A DNA stretch of 64,000 nt, taken from contig CM066991.1 in NCBI GenBank assembly GCA_033977485.1, forward strand, positions 130,839,999 through 130,903,998. Direction: 5' to 3'. Shown one piece after another: positions 1-14,284 of the stretch; within the stretch, counting starts at the first letter, position 1, and the number at the start of each line of letters is the position of its first letter. Made by a program: the position numbers and the translations under genes. The stretch comes from Hydrangea macrophylla (taxonomy: Eukaryota; Streptophyta; Magnoliopsida; Cornales; Hydrangeaceae). Under the pieces are notes generated by a model. The model saw nothing but the letters and a program-made list of their open reading frames with translations, made no database searches and was not told where the DNA came from.

Positions 1-497
1 TAATATGGTTTTATTATTCTACTTCGAATGATTCCTTCAGTTTCAGGATATTCAAAGTCTGGATGAATAACTGAAGGTGCTATGGTTGATGTTTTAAGGT
101 TCATGCCTTTATAATATCCTACGCCCTCACCATGGGAAACGGGTTGTTCCCAAGCAGGACGGAATATTTGAGAAGTGTAAATTGACTTCAAAGGGCTCGA
201 AGATGAAATTTGTTTTGATGAAGATGCACTTGGTCGATTTAACATATTCTACCACTTTCCCCACTTTGAGTATGAGAATGGTTCAGGAAAAATATCAGGA
301 GGATCCCAATTGGTTCGATGAGGATTTTCTGGTCGTTTTGTTGCCAAAATTACTTCTTCAGGAAGATTTAAAGGAAAGTGATCACCAATATCGAACGAGG
401 ATTGAGAAGAAGACATGTTTAATAAAATAGATTCGAAGTGGCAAGTGAAGTTGTAGATACGAAGATTAAACGAAGATGGTATGATGATAGCAGCCAA
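1..497 (-). pseudogene. Unidentified coding remnant interrupted by one in-frame stop
   Basis: On the minus strand an ATG at 497 opens a frame that runs to a TAG at 249-251. The same frame then continues open to the window edge, so about 165 codons are readable with a single nonsense codon. The product is rich in Ser/Pro and aromatic residues. I do not recognise a domain. A decayed mobile-element or viral-type open reading frame is possible, but nothing in the sequence proves it. It continues beyond the window edge. Confidence 0.3.
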
Positions 498-1710
498 TGT
501 GAAGATAAATGCAGGGTTGAACCCTCAATTTAAATCATGTTCAGAAGGTTGCATGAAAATCTCAATTGCCTAGCATGATCTTGACACGATCGCCATTATC
601 TTTTTCGAATCAAAAGAAAAATGGCGCGGGAGGTAATGTTTATGATGAATTTATCCAGCCAATAGGGAGGTGCCACGAATGATTTGAAGTGGCAAGATAG
701 TTAACTAATTAGGAAATGACACAGAGGCAGTTACTAGCAGTTTGCCATCTACTCAGTTCAAAAATGTAAACTGCTAAGGGACACTCATTGAAGCATAACT
801 AAAGACATGTGCTAATCCAAGGCAGTGCCACTTGATTGAACAATTATCAGTTAAAAGAAAAAGGACTTGGAGGCCTCGACAATTATAAATAAAGGGAGTC
901 TGTGATCAATAAGGAGATCTTTCAATCAACATCAATCAATACACTTCAATACTTTTATTGTACTTTTATCGATACCTTTAGAGTTTGAATTAGAACACCT
1001 TCGAAATTATCTTCAAGGTTAGATTGTAGTCTATTTTGCTTAATAAAATAGTCAGTTACTTTATTATTTGCATTTATTGTTCTTTAATAGGAGTAGTTAT
1101 ACATCACTTAGTTCGAAGTTCTTTAATTAGTCATATCTTTACACGTTTGAAGTCATTGTTAAGGCATCGAATATCACCACAATCTCCCTGGTAAGACGCA
1201 GTTTGGATAGTTATTACATTACACACATCAGCAACTTGCTTGCCTGACACACTCGCACTTATATAATTTCACATATATCCTTAGAGGAATTTTCCAACCA
1301 AACAAGGCTACAATTTGTGGAGTTGCAATGAGATACCTTAAATATTTATTAGAAGCTATTTTATGTGGTTATATTGTCACATGTGTTAGAGAGTAAATTA
1401 AAATAATCAATTGGGAACAACAACAATGACAAAGGAAAAGATTATTATTTAAAAAAAAAAATAAAAAAGAAGAAGAGTAAATCAGATAATTAAAAAAAAG
1501 AAGAAGATAACTTAAAAGGCTAAAAATAAATTCCATCACTCAAATAAAAAGAAAAAGAAAAAGAAAAAGAGAGAGAGAAAATAAAAATAATGCAAGTGAG
1601 GTGAAAAGGGTAGTGTACTCATTTCAGTGAGATAGAGGTACTCACCGTCATTAGACATATACAAAAAGGACTTTTCCGTAATTGCAAACACAATTGCTGC
1701 TCGATTCACC

Positions 1711-1713
<3 letters not shown>
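498..1713. other. Non-coding upstream region, possibly repeat-derived
   Basis: No gene is visible. A TATA-like TATAAATA at 884-891 on the plus strand is followed by a CAATCAA-rich stretch and an AATAAA at 1043. This resembles the promoter and polyadenylation part of a retroelement, but I found no primer-binding site or paired LTR. From 1440 to 1600 the strand is very A-rich (AAG/AAAAAG runs). This is the distal upstream region of the remodeller gene. Confidence 0.3.
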
Positions 1714-1741
<28 letters not shown>

Positions 1742-1742
1742 G
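1714..1742. repeat. (GA)n microsatellite in the 5' leader region of the remodeller gene
   Basis: A GA run of about 14 units lies 180 bp before the start codon. GA/CT tracts are common in plant core promoters and 5' leaders. Confidence 0.9.
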
Positions 1743-1923
1743 GTTTTCGCGAAGTGAGAGAAGAGAAAGATTAGATATAGCGAGAGAGATTAAGCTTTAT
1801 ATATACAAAACACACATATATCAACACCATTTGGCGGGGGTCCTTAATACTACTAATTCTTTTCAAATTCTCAAATAAAACGGTCTCTTTACCCCCAACC
1901 CGCCCCCCCAAGACCTTCCCGCC

Positions 1924-4900
1924 ATGGCCATGGTGGCTCAGGTCGAGACCCAGCAAGGAGGAGGAGAATCTCTCACTACTGACCTCGACCACGACCGTGA
2001 CCGCATAGAACAGACCAAGACCTTGATTTGCGCCCTCAACCTCCTCTCTCGCGACCTCCCTCTCCCCCCTGACGTTCTCGATGCCGTCTCCTCCATTTAC
2101 GGCGGCGACGACGCAGCCGTCGACGGTGGCGGATCTGAGACAAACGCCGCCGAGATGGTTCCGGTGAGTTTTTATATTGATGCACTTTGTTGTTTTCTTT
2201 GTATTGTGTTTCGCAGGTTTAGGGTTATTTGGGAACGATTTGTCTCCGTTTAATTCGTAGTATGTGATTTTTTTGTGCTGGTTTTTGATTAATCTGTGGA
2301 ACTCTGTTTTTTCCCCCTCTGGTTTCGTTTTGCTTGGTAAATATCTTTTGTATACAAATTCAGTTCTCTATAAAAACTAAATCTTTATTGGGTGAATGAG
2401 TTTTTCTTCTTGAAGTTGGGTGAAGATGCCTCAAATTTTTTTGAAGCTTCAGGTGTTTGTGTGTCACGCTAAATTTCTCTCTGTTTTGTGTGTGTGAGTC
2501 ATGTTTGCTAGGGTGGTATCTGTAACACGGACCAATGTTCCGTTTGGTTTGCGAATTTGTACATGGAGATAGGGAACTCGATAAAACATGTAGGGAAGCA
2601 ACTCACAAAATTCAAAAAATTTTAGTTCATTTTCAGCCTATTATTTTTCATTCATATTTTCTTCAATGTTTTACTTATTAACCAAATCAAAAAAAAAAAA
2701 TTGTCTTTTTTATGTTTGATGTTCCTTCCCTTCACTAAAACCATGAGTCAAATAGAGCCTAAGGGATTAACCCTCTGTTTGGTTTGATTTTGAAATAGAA
2801 TAGAATAGAATATAATTGAAATGAATTATTGACAAATCCGACCACTTTTGGTCAGATTTGTAAACCCCCTTAAAACAAGAATTGGGTAGAATTCAATTCT
2901 AGTTTTAAGTCAAACCAAACACAATAAGGCCGGGGAGTTTGGATTTCTTTGGTTCTGTACGATTTGGTGTGCTACTGATGCAAATCCATCACTGATACAC
3001 ACTTCTGCGCACTAAGTTGTTAACTAGAGGAGGAACGAGAGGCATTCAAGGTTCTTTCAGAAACTTTTCTTTAAATAGTGACTGTGAGTGAGGATGGCAA
3101 TCATAGCGTTCTGTTCTAGGGCTTTAGTTGTTATGGAAGGCTACTGAACAGAATGCTGTAATGGTCTTGATGGGTAATTTTATAAGGATAAATGCAAGAA
3201 AAATAAAAGAAAAAAGAAGTATGACACAACAAATGGAAAAGGGGAATATGAATGATTGTGCAGCAACAATTATTTAATGAGTCTTCATGTTCAAGATATA
3301 TGGTGCAGTTGGACTTAACGAATGGTAGGACTGAAAAAATCTGCAATCTTTTTCTTTGTACGTGGAATTGATTTTGAAGTATTTTGGTGGAGTTGAGCTT
3401 ACTATACTTTAAAAATTTGTCATTCTATGGTTATATTTGTCAGTTCTGATTCAGCTTTGAATTTGGTTTTATTGATTGTGAGTTAGGATGATACTGGGAT
3501 TTCAAACGAAGCAAATTTGATGACGGACCTTGAAGTTGCACTGGTGAAGCAACGGGCTAATTGCATGTCAGGTTTTGGATTGACAGAATCAAGGGAAAAT
3601 CGTTTCCAAAGCCGCCTCCAGCATCGTTTAACTGAACTTGAAGGTTACTTTTTATTGTTTGATGGTTGATACTGGATCTTATTGTGTTTTTCTTGTATTT
3701 ACATGTTCGAACAGGGGAGCCTTGCCTTATCTCTGTCAGTTATCATCGTCTTTTCCTTCTTCATGTTCTTCTTAGCCTTCTTTGAAAATGGATTGGGAGG
3801 AGTAAACTTCATTTGGTGTCCTGTATAATCTTGATTTTACTTTCTTTTGTGTGGATATCTAAAGACTGCACACTTTATCACCTCACACACGGACTGATTA
3901 TTCGAGTTAGGTATGCATTTCATTTTCAATATTCTTATGTTTGAACTGTATGGTAATGCCCATCTATTTTTCCGAAGTTATGCTGAAACTTCCCTTGTTT
4001 CAACTGCTGAATTTGGTTATTTTCCATACTGACACTGATACCTGATATCATTTCTCATAATATTACATACCAACATTGGAACGTTGAATGTAAGTCGGTT
4101 CTGATATATTTTTGTTGCACTCATTGTTAGAGCTTTGAATCAATAAAAACGTTACCTATGGTCTCCCATTGGTCATTGGTAGGAGTAAGATCATTTAGCT
4201 AACCGTTAGATTAAACTATATGGTTCTGTTCCTTCTGTGGTTAAACAGACTCATTGTTTTAAAGACAATGGCGTATGCTTTAGTACAATGTGACTGCAAA
4301 ACTAACATCACATGTGCTCGTTAGCAATTAGGACCCTGCTTCTGGCCTTTTCATCTTTCTTTCACTTTTAGCACCTTTAAAATTTAAATTTTAAGTTGTT
4401 TCTACGAGTGATATTCACATCATGTTATCTTCTATATATTCTTTCAATGGATCTCATGTACTATTTTTGAATCAGAATTGCCTTCAAGCAGAGGTGAGGA
4501 TCTACAATCAAAGTGCTTGCTTGAACTCTATGGACTAAAGGTAGACTGGACTTTTCGCAGATTCTTGTTTACTGCTTACTTTCATTTGAAGTCTACTCAA
4601 GGTTGACAGATGTGTCATGTGTGTATGCGATTCACTTTGTTTCGTCTATCATAGCAAAAGACAAAATAGTTTTATCATTTTCCGGACTGCTTCAGTAGAA
4701 AATTTGCATGTGAAAGAAAAGAAAATGCACCTAAAAATAAGCCACTCACTTTATGAATATATAATGTGCCAGTTGAAAAAGTTATCTCTGCTGATGGTTT
4801 TAATTGAGCAGCATATTACTTCCATATAGATACATTGAAAATCTTAATCGCGTTCATGTATGCGTTGTACGTTTTTATTTTTCAAATATGTGTGTACCAA

Positions 4901-6190
4901 GGATGATAAAGCTTCTGGTCCTTGTTGGCAATTCCCCCCCCCCCCCCCCCCCCCCCCCCCCACCCAGCTAGCAGAGTTACAAAGCAAGGTTCGATCTGAA
5001 GTGAGTTCAGAATATTGGCTACGTGTGAATTGTGCATATCCTGACAAGCAATTATTTGATTGGGGCATGATGCGACTTCGGTGTCCCATGTATGGTGTTG
5101 GAGATGCTTTTGCCATGGAATCTGATGATCCCCAGAAGAAGAGACGAGATGCTGAGGTTAATTTCTTGTTTACATTTTATTTTCTTCTTTAGTATGGAGC
5201 TGTTTGGGAAGGCAATTTCTGTGGTTCACAGTTGAACAGGTTCTATAAATTCAAGTGGTGAATGTCCATTTCTTGCAAAGGAGTCCATCCTAATATCTTA
5301 CTAAAAAACTACTCCCTCCGTTTCAATTAAGAGTCCATTTGGGGGGGGTGTCATTTTAAGGGTCCTCTTTGAAAAGTCGATGTACTTTAACTTCACAATC
5401 TCCCAGTTTACCGTTTATTATATGAAACTCTCCCTTTGATGTGACATTGGGATTTTAACTTCAAAAGGGACAATAACGGAAAGTTAAAAAAATTTACGAA
5501 TCAAAGGGTTACTTAAATGGTTGGAATTCCCAATAGAGACTCTTAATATGGGATGGAGGGAGTAGTTCTTTATCAAACCAACTTAACCTTGATTCTAAAT
5601 TATAATAAAACTAGATAGAAAGTGAGAATGAGATTGAACCAGATTCTATTTAAAGGATACCCAAACACAGTCTTAATTCAGTCAATAGGGGAAGTTGTGA
5701 ATGATATTTGAAAGAGCAATGCTTCACCTCGAATGAGGTCATAGTCACCAAATTGATTGTAGATAATTGTTGTCATGTAAATCCAGAAAGGAAAAGAAAT
5801 GGTTATAGTTGCAATCGTACTACTCGGTCAATTATCCCCAGTGAGACTCGAAAGAGTTTGTGCCAAGCCCAAACTTCGTAAGTTTCAGATGGAACCCAGA
5901 TAATGAACATCTTCTCTAAGAAACTTTTAAAATCAAGTTGCAGATTTTACAGTTAATCTACTGACACAGTGAGCTCCTTTCACTGCAGAGGCTGTCGAGG
6001 TTAGAGGAGGAGGAAAAGAACCGTGTGGAAGCTAGCAAAAGGAAGTTTTTTGGAGAAATACTTAATGCAGTCCGTGAACTTCAATTGCAAGTTCAGGCCG
6101 CTCAGAAACGCCGGAAACAAAGGAATGATGGTGTTCAGGCACGCAATTTGTTTTTCTTGCTTTCTATTTTTACTTCTATTTCCTTTCCTA

Positions 6191-6245
<55 letters not shown>

Positions 6246-9200
6246 CTTCTTTTTTTCCTATTCATGCATAATTACTACATTGGATTTGAGTATTCGATTA
6301 GCATGGGAGATGGAGGCAGGAATCACACACACTTCAACATGATATGGGTATTGTTAAGGAGAGAATGATTAGAATAAGTTCGGAACAGAAGAATAAACAA
6401 TTTTTACCTTAACTTTTTTGATTTAAAAAATGATGGTTGTGAATAATAAAGACTTAAGAGAACTTTGAAAGGCCAAATTGAAGTTGGATCCGAATCCCAA
6501 TATTTGTACATTTATTGATTCACAAGAGTCCGTTTATGAATTTTTTGTTTTTGAGGAGGAGATTTATGGTTATTCTTAGTTTCTTAGCTGGTTGAGTAGT
6601 CATTTATGGCTGGCCAAAGAATGGAGAAGAGGGGAGAAGGAATGAGAGGTTTTATAGCTTAACTTGCTGAGTTGCTGGTAATCATTTTTATTTTTCTTTT
6701 TTATTTATTAAACAGTCATGGCATGGAAGACAGAGACAACGTGCTACACGGGCAGAGAAACTAAGGTTCCAAGCTCTAAAAGCTGATGATCAAGAAGCTT
6801 ACATGAGAATGGTGGAGGAGAGCAAGAACGAAAGATTGACAATGCTTCTAGAAAAAACTAATGACCTTCTTGTTCGTTTGGGAGCTGCTGTTCAACGTCA
6901 AAAAGATTCTGAACATGATGGCATTGAACCCTTGACAGGCTCAAATCCTGAGTTATCCGCTACGGAGAGTGGGACCCCCGAGGAAGAAGCAGATGTAGCT
7001 GATATTGAGTCTGATCGTCGTATTAAGCCGGGTGATCTACTTGAAGGTCAAAGGCAATATAATTCTGTTATTCATTCAATTCAGGAAAAGGTAATGAAGT
7101 CTCGGTTAGACATTTCACATGATTTTGGATTTTAGAGTTATTAGGTACTCCTATGTGAGTTTACTATAGTTAGTTTGTATTGCATTGCATTGCATTAACT
7201 GGTTACTAAGAGGTTTAGCATTTGGATTACAAAACATTGATGGAGTGAAATTTGGAGTATGCTGATCCTTGCTTCTTTCTTCTTGACATTGTTTGAACAC
7301 TTTCTACCTTTTCTCGACTGTGAAAAAGTGTTGTGTAAATTTTAAGTTTTGATCATAGTATACTGGCTGATACCAGCATAAAGGATCCTGTAGTTTCATA
7401 TTGTGCCCTACAAATTGTGTATCCTGTGAATGCATGATGTAATGCCACATTTGTTTCTTAAATTTGACCATACGAGGTAGTCTCTCTCTGTTTCAAACCA
7501 CTTAGAGCCCGTTTGGGATAGCTTTTTCTAGTCACTTTAGAGGTGATGGTTTAAAAAGCCGTGACAATTTGGTTAACCTTTTCATGGCTTTTTAAAAAAT
7601 CTGATTCCTTTTAAAAATAAAAAAAATATAATTTATTCCGAAAAGTGGTTATTGTAAAAGATAAGGCAAACGGGCTCTTAAAAGTTGTAGTTGAACTCTC
7701 ATAGTTTTATTTGATAGGGTAATGACAGCAGTTACATATTTTGTGTACATATTATTGCTCATTTTGGAGATGTTAATTCTTAATGAAGCCAAGAGGCTAA
7801 TCAAAACGCAAACTCGACAGGTAACTGAGCAACCAGCGATGCTTCAAGGTGGAGAACTCAGACCATACCAGTTAGAAGGGCTTCAGTGGATGTTGTCTCT
7901 ATGTAATAACAATCTAAATGGAATTTTAGCAGATGAGATGGGTTTAGGGAAGACAATTCAAACCATTTCCTTAATAGCATATCTCATGGAAAACAAGGGT
8001 GTGACTGGACCCTACTTGATTGTGGCCCCAAAAGCTGTACTACCAAATTGGGTTAATGAATTTGCGACGTGGGCTCCTAGGTAAGAATAGAAGTTCGGAA
8101 TTCCCTATCTGGATATGCAGACACCATTGCTGTCAAATCCTTAACCTGTTTGCCAAAATTATAAATCGTTAATTGTATTGAATCAGGAATCGCAAGATTA
8201 ACTTTTTGTAGAAAGTAAACAATAATACATGTACTGTATGCATTTGATAATTTAACCCAAGTTTCATGTGATCAAGGCTCAAAATGTTTGGAAGTTTTCC
8301 ACTTAAAACTGCAAATTTATGAGTCTTGAATCTTATATGGTTGTATGAAATTCAAATCAACTCATATGAATCAAATTGTGAGTCGACCGATTCTAACAGG
8401 CATGGTATACACCAGCACTCAGACTTCACTTTGATTTTTTTTTTGGATTTTTCCTATTCCAGTATCGTGGCTGTTCTGTACGACGGGCGTCTAGATGAGA
8501 GAAAGGCGATGAGGGAGGAGTATTCAGGAGAGGGGAAATTCAATGTGCTGATCACCCACTATGATCTTATTATGAGAGACAAAGCATTTTTGAAGAAAAT
8601 TCACTGGTACTACATGATTGTAGATGAGGGACATCGGTTAAAAAATCATGAATGTGCTCTTGCACGGACTCTTGTCTCAGGGTATGCTTGTGCACTATAC
8701 CTTGCTTTCTTATTTCCTCTGATGGCTTACTAACTGCTCAGAGGGTTCACTTCTATACAATGAAACATATTCTTGTTCTTCAAATTTTGGTTAGTTCATG
8801 CATGATTATACCTTTTTGTTTTTCTTTGATTGCTAGTTATGTTTAACCTTTGAATAATGCTATGCTTCCCAAATTCCCATCCTAAATGATGTGGTAGTGG
8901 CCCACTGACAATAATGATGGGACCACTTCAACGTCATCAAGATCCAGTGAGCCCACTGCCACATCATTTGAGATGGAAATTTGGGATTAGGATTTGGGAA
9001 GCATAGCATTACTCTTAACGTTTTATATCCATCTTATGTATTTACGGTGAAAGCATTCTTATCTAGTATAACATGTCGCCTTTATGACCCACTTTCTCTT
9101 TTGAGTCCTGAAGAACTCCTTTTTTTTAGATGCATTGCTGATTAATTTAAAACCTATTTTATAGCACAAGCATTTCAATTCTATATTCTGGATTAGTTAC

Positions 9201-12200
9201 TGAAATACCTTGCAAAAGAAGACATAGTGGTTAATATTGCAAATATGGGGTTAGCCTTTGTTTGCAGACTGCATTAGAACTCTGGATATTCCTGTCTATC
9301 TGCCATCGCAAGCACGCATCAGATCTTCAGCAGGGTAGTCCTTTATATATTGAGACTTACATTATTCAATTATAATTCTACAACAGAGTATTTCTCATTC
9401 CTGATATAGTTTAAAAAGGTCAATATAGCTTTTTTGGAACATATAACAGGTCTCTAGTATTTCTTCTCGCGCTTATGAGCGGCTACACTAATTGAAGTTT
9501 GATGGTCCTAGGCTTTGTGAAGTGGTTCGTTCACATTGTGTCAGAATTTCTTCCCTTTTAATTAGTTTAAACTTTACCCTCGTTTCTTAATAACGAATTC
9601 CTTTTAACGAAGGAAGTCATATTATGTTTGAACTGTTAACATCAGCCTCATTCATTTGAGAAATGTTAGCTTATATGGAGATCACAATCATGAAAGAACA
9701 TGATGGCATATATACGTCATAATTTTTTGTACGTTTTTTTTCCTTACCGTGTGTAATTATTATTATTATTTTTTTTTTTTTTCATTTTATAATCTGAATA
9801 AGTATTTTAGACGAGTGTAATATGTAGAGGAGCGAGGAGATAGTAGTAGCTATCAGGGGCGGGGCCAGGATTTAATCTCAGTGGGGGCAAAATCCAAATA
9901 GAAAAACTGGATTCAAAATGGATTACAAAACGAAAACGACCAATTTTAACCTCTTGCAAATAGATTAAACTTAGTGTCAGTACTATGTAGCTTTGTTCAC
10001 AAAAATATTTCCCTGTTGGTTCTGGGCATATCTTCGAAGTTAAAAAATGTTTGTTTTGCCATGAACTTGAAGATTTTAGTTAGAGGAATAAGCGAAAAAT
10101 AGTTTTGAACTTCTGTCTAGTTGGTGAACAATGTATGATTCATATTTGTGGTGAATGATGTAGTTGGGATTAGGGTTTGGTCTGCTTGGAGTGAAGAATA
10201 GAGATAGTTCTAGTCTTCTAGGGTTCCCAAATGTTGAGAATAATAGAAAGAATTTCGGATATTGGGTGTGATTTTTAGAGAGAGATCTGACTTCCTTTTC
10301 CTTCTAGAGAGAGAACCAACCTAGTTTTATTTTGTAAGAATTGACAATAGACGGAGAGGGATATATGATACCTTCTATTACGAAAGTGGGGGCTAAGTTT
10401 TAAAATGAAAATCTTATGGGGGCAAACTAAAGGAGGTTTAGAATATTTATAAACTACTAAACTGACCTCACTTTTTTTCAAAAAAATTTCAGTGGGGGCA
10501 GATGCCCCCACCCCATTGCAAATCCGGCCCTGGTAGCTATTACGTAATTGCCACCATGATAGACGACCTTGAAAGGCTTTCATGCATTGAGGCCCAGCTG
10601 TAGGAAACTAGAGTTGATATATGTTGTCTTTGTGGGTTATATCTTTGGTTGCAAGCTTCCTTTATTCCTTCTTTTCACGCTGTTACTTTCTCTCCCTTTT
10701 ATTTTATTTTATTTTTTTTGATAAATGATGGTTCATGTGGATTCTTCTTGCTTTTTCATTTTGAGGTAAGCCTTTCAACCCATTTCCAAAGAAGAATTTG
10801 ACTGCCATGTGGTTTAGCTGGTTAGCTAGGATCCATATTTCGGCGTCATAAAAGAAATTAAATTCGAAAGCATGTGCTTGTGAGTGTATATCCTCGCCAA
10901 TTAATTGGGATGGTAAATTACCAATTAATTGGGATGGTATTTGTTTTGATTGTTGAGTTAATTTGTCTTTAAAAGAATCTTTAAATTTGAGAATATTCTA
11001 GGAGAGAAATTTTCTTCTTTTACTTTCTTTCTAGTTATGCCTTTAACCATTTATATTCAGCTGATTTTTATGGGCATCTTCAATCCATGGTAAGTTGGTT
11101 TGTCCTTTATGCAAACATATTTTCTTTTATCCAGTAACTGTAGAAAATGGTGTAAAAGTAAATAATTTGGAAAAGATGGAACTCCGTCGAGAATGATACA
11201 GATTTTTTTTTCGTTCTTCTTCTTTTCATTTCCTCTTCTTGTCAATGTATCATTTTCTTCACCTGCATGCCATTTCTCCTTGGATTAATCTACCAATAGT
11301 TGTTATTAGGGGTGAACTCGGTCGAGGTGGTCGGTTGTTGGGGTATTTGTACGCCGAACCGAACCAGTCGGTTTTCCCCAAGTCATCACCGATTTCGTCC
11401 GACAAGAAAATCTGGGGTGGCAAACTGACTGTCTTTCTCTTGGTGAGGTTTCGGTTTTGGAATGCTATTGACAATGAAATGGGCGAATATAAAGCCCACA
11501 TACTGAGGCTAAAATCAACAACAATACTGAAGCTAAATGAAGGCCTAATACTAAAGCTAACATCAACAAACTAATTCAGAGTTGTTTACTCTCACATTTA
11601 GTCTTCATATTGTACCAAAGAAGAAAATAGATGTAAAGAATAGAAAAGAAGATTAAAGGAAAATTGAAAAAGGTAGGAAAAAACAGAAGGAGATAAATGA
11701 AAAATACAGAGAAAATAAAAGAGGAAATAGATACAAAATAGATCTAGCAGAATCACCTTTGAAAGTGTGAGGGACTGCTTCAAACCTTCATTTGTTTTCG
11801 GATGCAGCCGGTGCCGGCGTGGTAGAGGTGATTGGTGAGCATTCAAGAGAGCGACATGGGTGGGTGGTGAATGGTGATGCAATATTGCAATGAGATATGG
11901 GACCTAGGGTTTGGGACCTAGGGCTTGCAAGGCGGGAAGAAGGCAGAGACTCGAAGTCTCTTTGGGTTGCGTGAAAAGTGAAAAAGGCTTTTCAGACTTC
12001 AGAGATAATTGATTAGGCAAATATAAAAGTATACTGTCAGGAACATATATATATTATAAAAGTAGTTTTTTGAATGTTGGTTACCTTAACCGGTCGATGT
12101 TCGGCCGGTTTTCGGCGAAGCTTCTTTGCAACCGAGGGCCGAACCGAATCTTGGTTTTCCCAACGATCAGAACCGCAGACCGACTGCCATATGTCACTAC

Positions 12201-13495
12201 CGACCAGAATCGCACATACCAGCCGGCCGGTTCGGTTTTCTGTAGATTTGTACACCCCTAGTTGTTATGATGCCATCCAATCTATCCATCTATCTATCTA
12301 TTAGTAATACTAATAGTGGAAGATTTAGCCATGGGTTAATGTGACGTTGACACGTGACACTTTTTAGTAGAGTTACTAAATACACCTACTAAATTGCTCC
12401 CTACGTCACATGTACAACAAGATAAAGTTTGTGTACTCCTTAATGCGTAAGGTGTGTGAAGAAAGGAATAGGTTGAATTTATTTAGCAACTCTCCTTTTT
12501 TATTTTTATTTTATCTCTCACTTATCCCACTAAGCCGGAAACTACTTAATTCTAAAAGACGACTCAATTTGACTAGTGCTACGAGATTTCCCATTCTGCG
12601 CCCCCTCTCCCTCTCAATATTCGAACATTGAAGCTACCCATTTGTAATACTTGTAATTTTTATTTTGTTTTATTAATATAATTTCTAGTTCCGGATTGTA
12701 TTTATAAGATTTTCACTGTAATTTGTATTATTTCTGAACCCATAATTATACATGTGTTGCCCAACCATGCTTGTACCCTAAGCCAACCCCAAAACAACCC
12801 CTATCAATTTTTTTTGTGTGTGTGCCGACATAGGGAGGGAGAGAGAGTGAGTGAGTGGTTGTGGCGTGTTCTATGTGTTGCATAAGTGAGGAGTGTGTAG
12901 GGTGTAGCGTGATGAGTGTATAGGCTTTAGTGTAATGATGAGTGGGTGTGTCATGTGTGTTGGGTGTGTGGCGTGGCAACGTGGTGATGTGTGTTTGTGT
13001 GTGTATATATGTAAACAATTTGTGTTATACATATATATATATTTAATATTCTATATATATATATTAACCCTCCCCCTATAAAGGATAACTCTTGGGGCAC
13101 ATCAGAATCTCACATAAACAAGATACATAAACCACAATGTGTCTCTCTTTCTCCTGGTGGAGTCCACTGACACTATGGGGTCACAGTGTCTGTGAGGTCT
13201 ATAGAGGAGAGAGAGTTAGGTCGAGAGAGAGAGAGAGGTCGAGAGAGAGAAGGAAAAGAAAAGGAAGAAAAAGAAAGGAAGTCAACCCCAAACCACACCG
13301 TGACCCTGAACCTACGGTGAGTTCCTAACTTCACTTGGCATACTATAGTTCTACGCCTTAATATGTTCTCCAAATTTAATGTCCGTATTATCCTCAGTTT
13401 ATTATTATTTCTGGAAAACCTTGTGCTTAAAATGTGGTACCCCTAATCTAGGTCCGTATTATGATTTCTATTATCATTATCATTATTGCTACTAC

Positions 13496-13547
<52 letters not shown>

Positions 13548-14231
13548 CATCTTATTAGTTAGCAGTTAAAACTCATGTTTTAACATATGGTGCCCCTTAC
13601 CCAGGTCCGTATTATGATTTCTGTTATTATGATTATTATTAGGGTTAATTACACATACCACCCTTGAGGTTTGGTGAAATTATATTGCAAAATTACACAA
13701 ACCTCTCTTGAGGTTTGGATTTGCATTACACACACCTCCCCTCTAGATTGTAAAATGTACAGAGACCTCCCTTCTTAATTTGTTAATGCCGAAAATGCCC
13801 ATAGTTATTAAAAAAAAACCCTCTCCCCTCTCTCATATACATATATACATGCATACATACATACGTACATACATACACGCACCATATATATATATATATA
13901 TTCGGACCATGCATATATACATGCATACATACATACATATATAGCCATTGATTGAATACATATATACATAGATCCTTATATACATCTTTGAGGTGAGTTT
14001 GGTATTTTGGGTATAGATTTTAGGTTTTGGAACGAATTGATTTTGGGTTTAAATCTTAAGAACAAATTAGTTTTTGGAATAAATTTATTTTGGGTTTAAA
14101 TTTTTGATTTTTTGAACAAATTCATATTCATATATATATATATACATATATATATGTACGTGTATGTCCATACATACGTTGTATGTACTTATATATCTAT
14201 ATTTATATCTATATATATACACACACAGTAG

Positions 14232-14284
<53 letters not shown>

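Noticed and set aside
4860..5192. Frame with a polyproline tract through the C28 run
   Set aside because: It is intron 3 plus exon 4 of the remodeller gene read through; the polyproline comes from the intronic C tract.
12746..13018. Thr/His-rich minus-strand frame of 90 codons
   Set aside because: Translation of a GTGTGT/GAGTG-rich low-complexity tract in intron 8.
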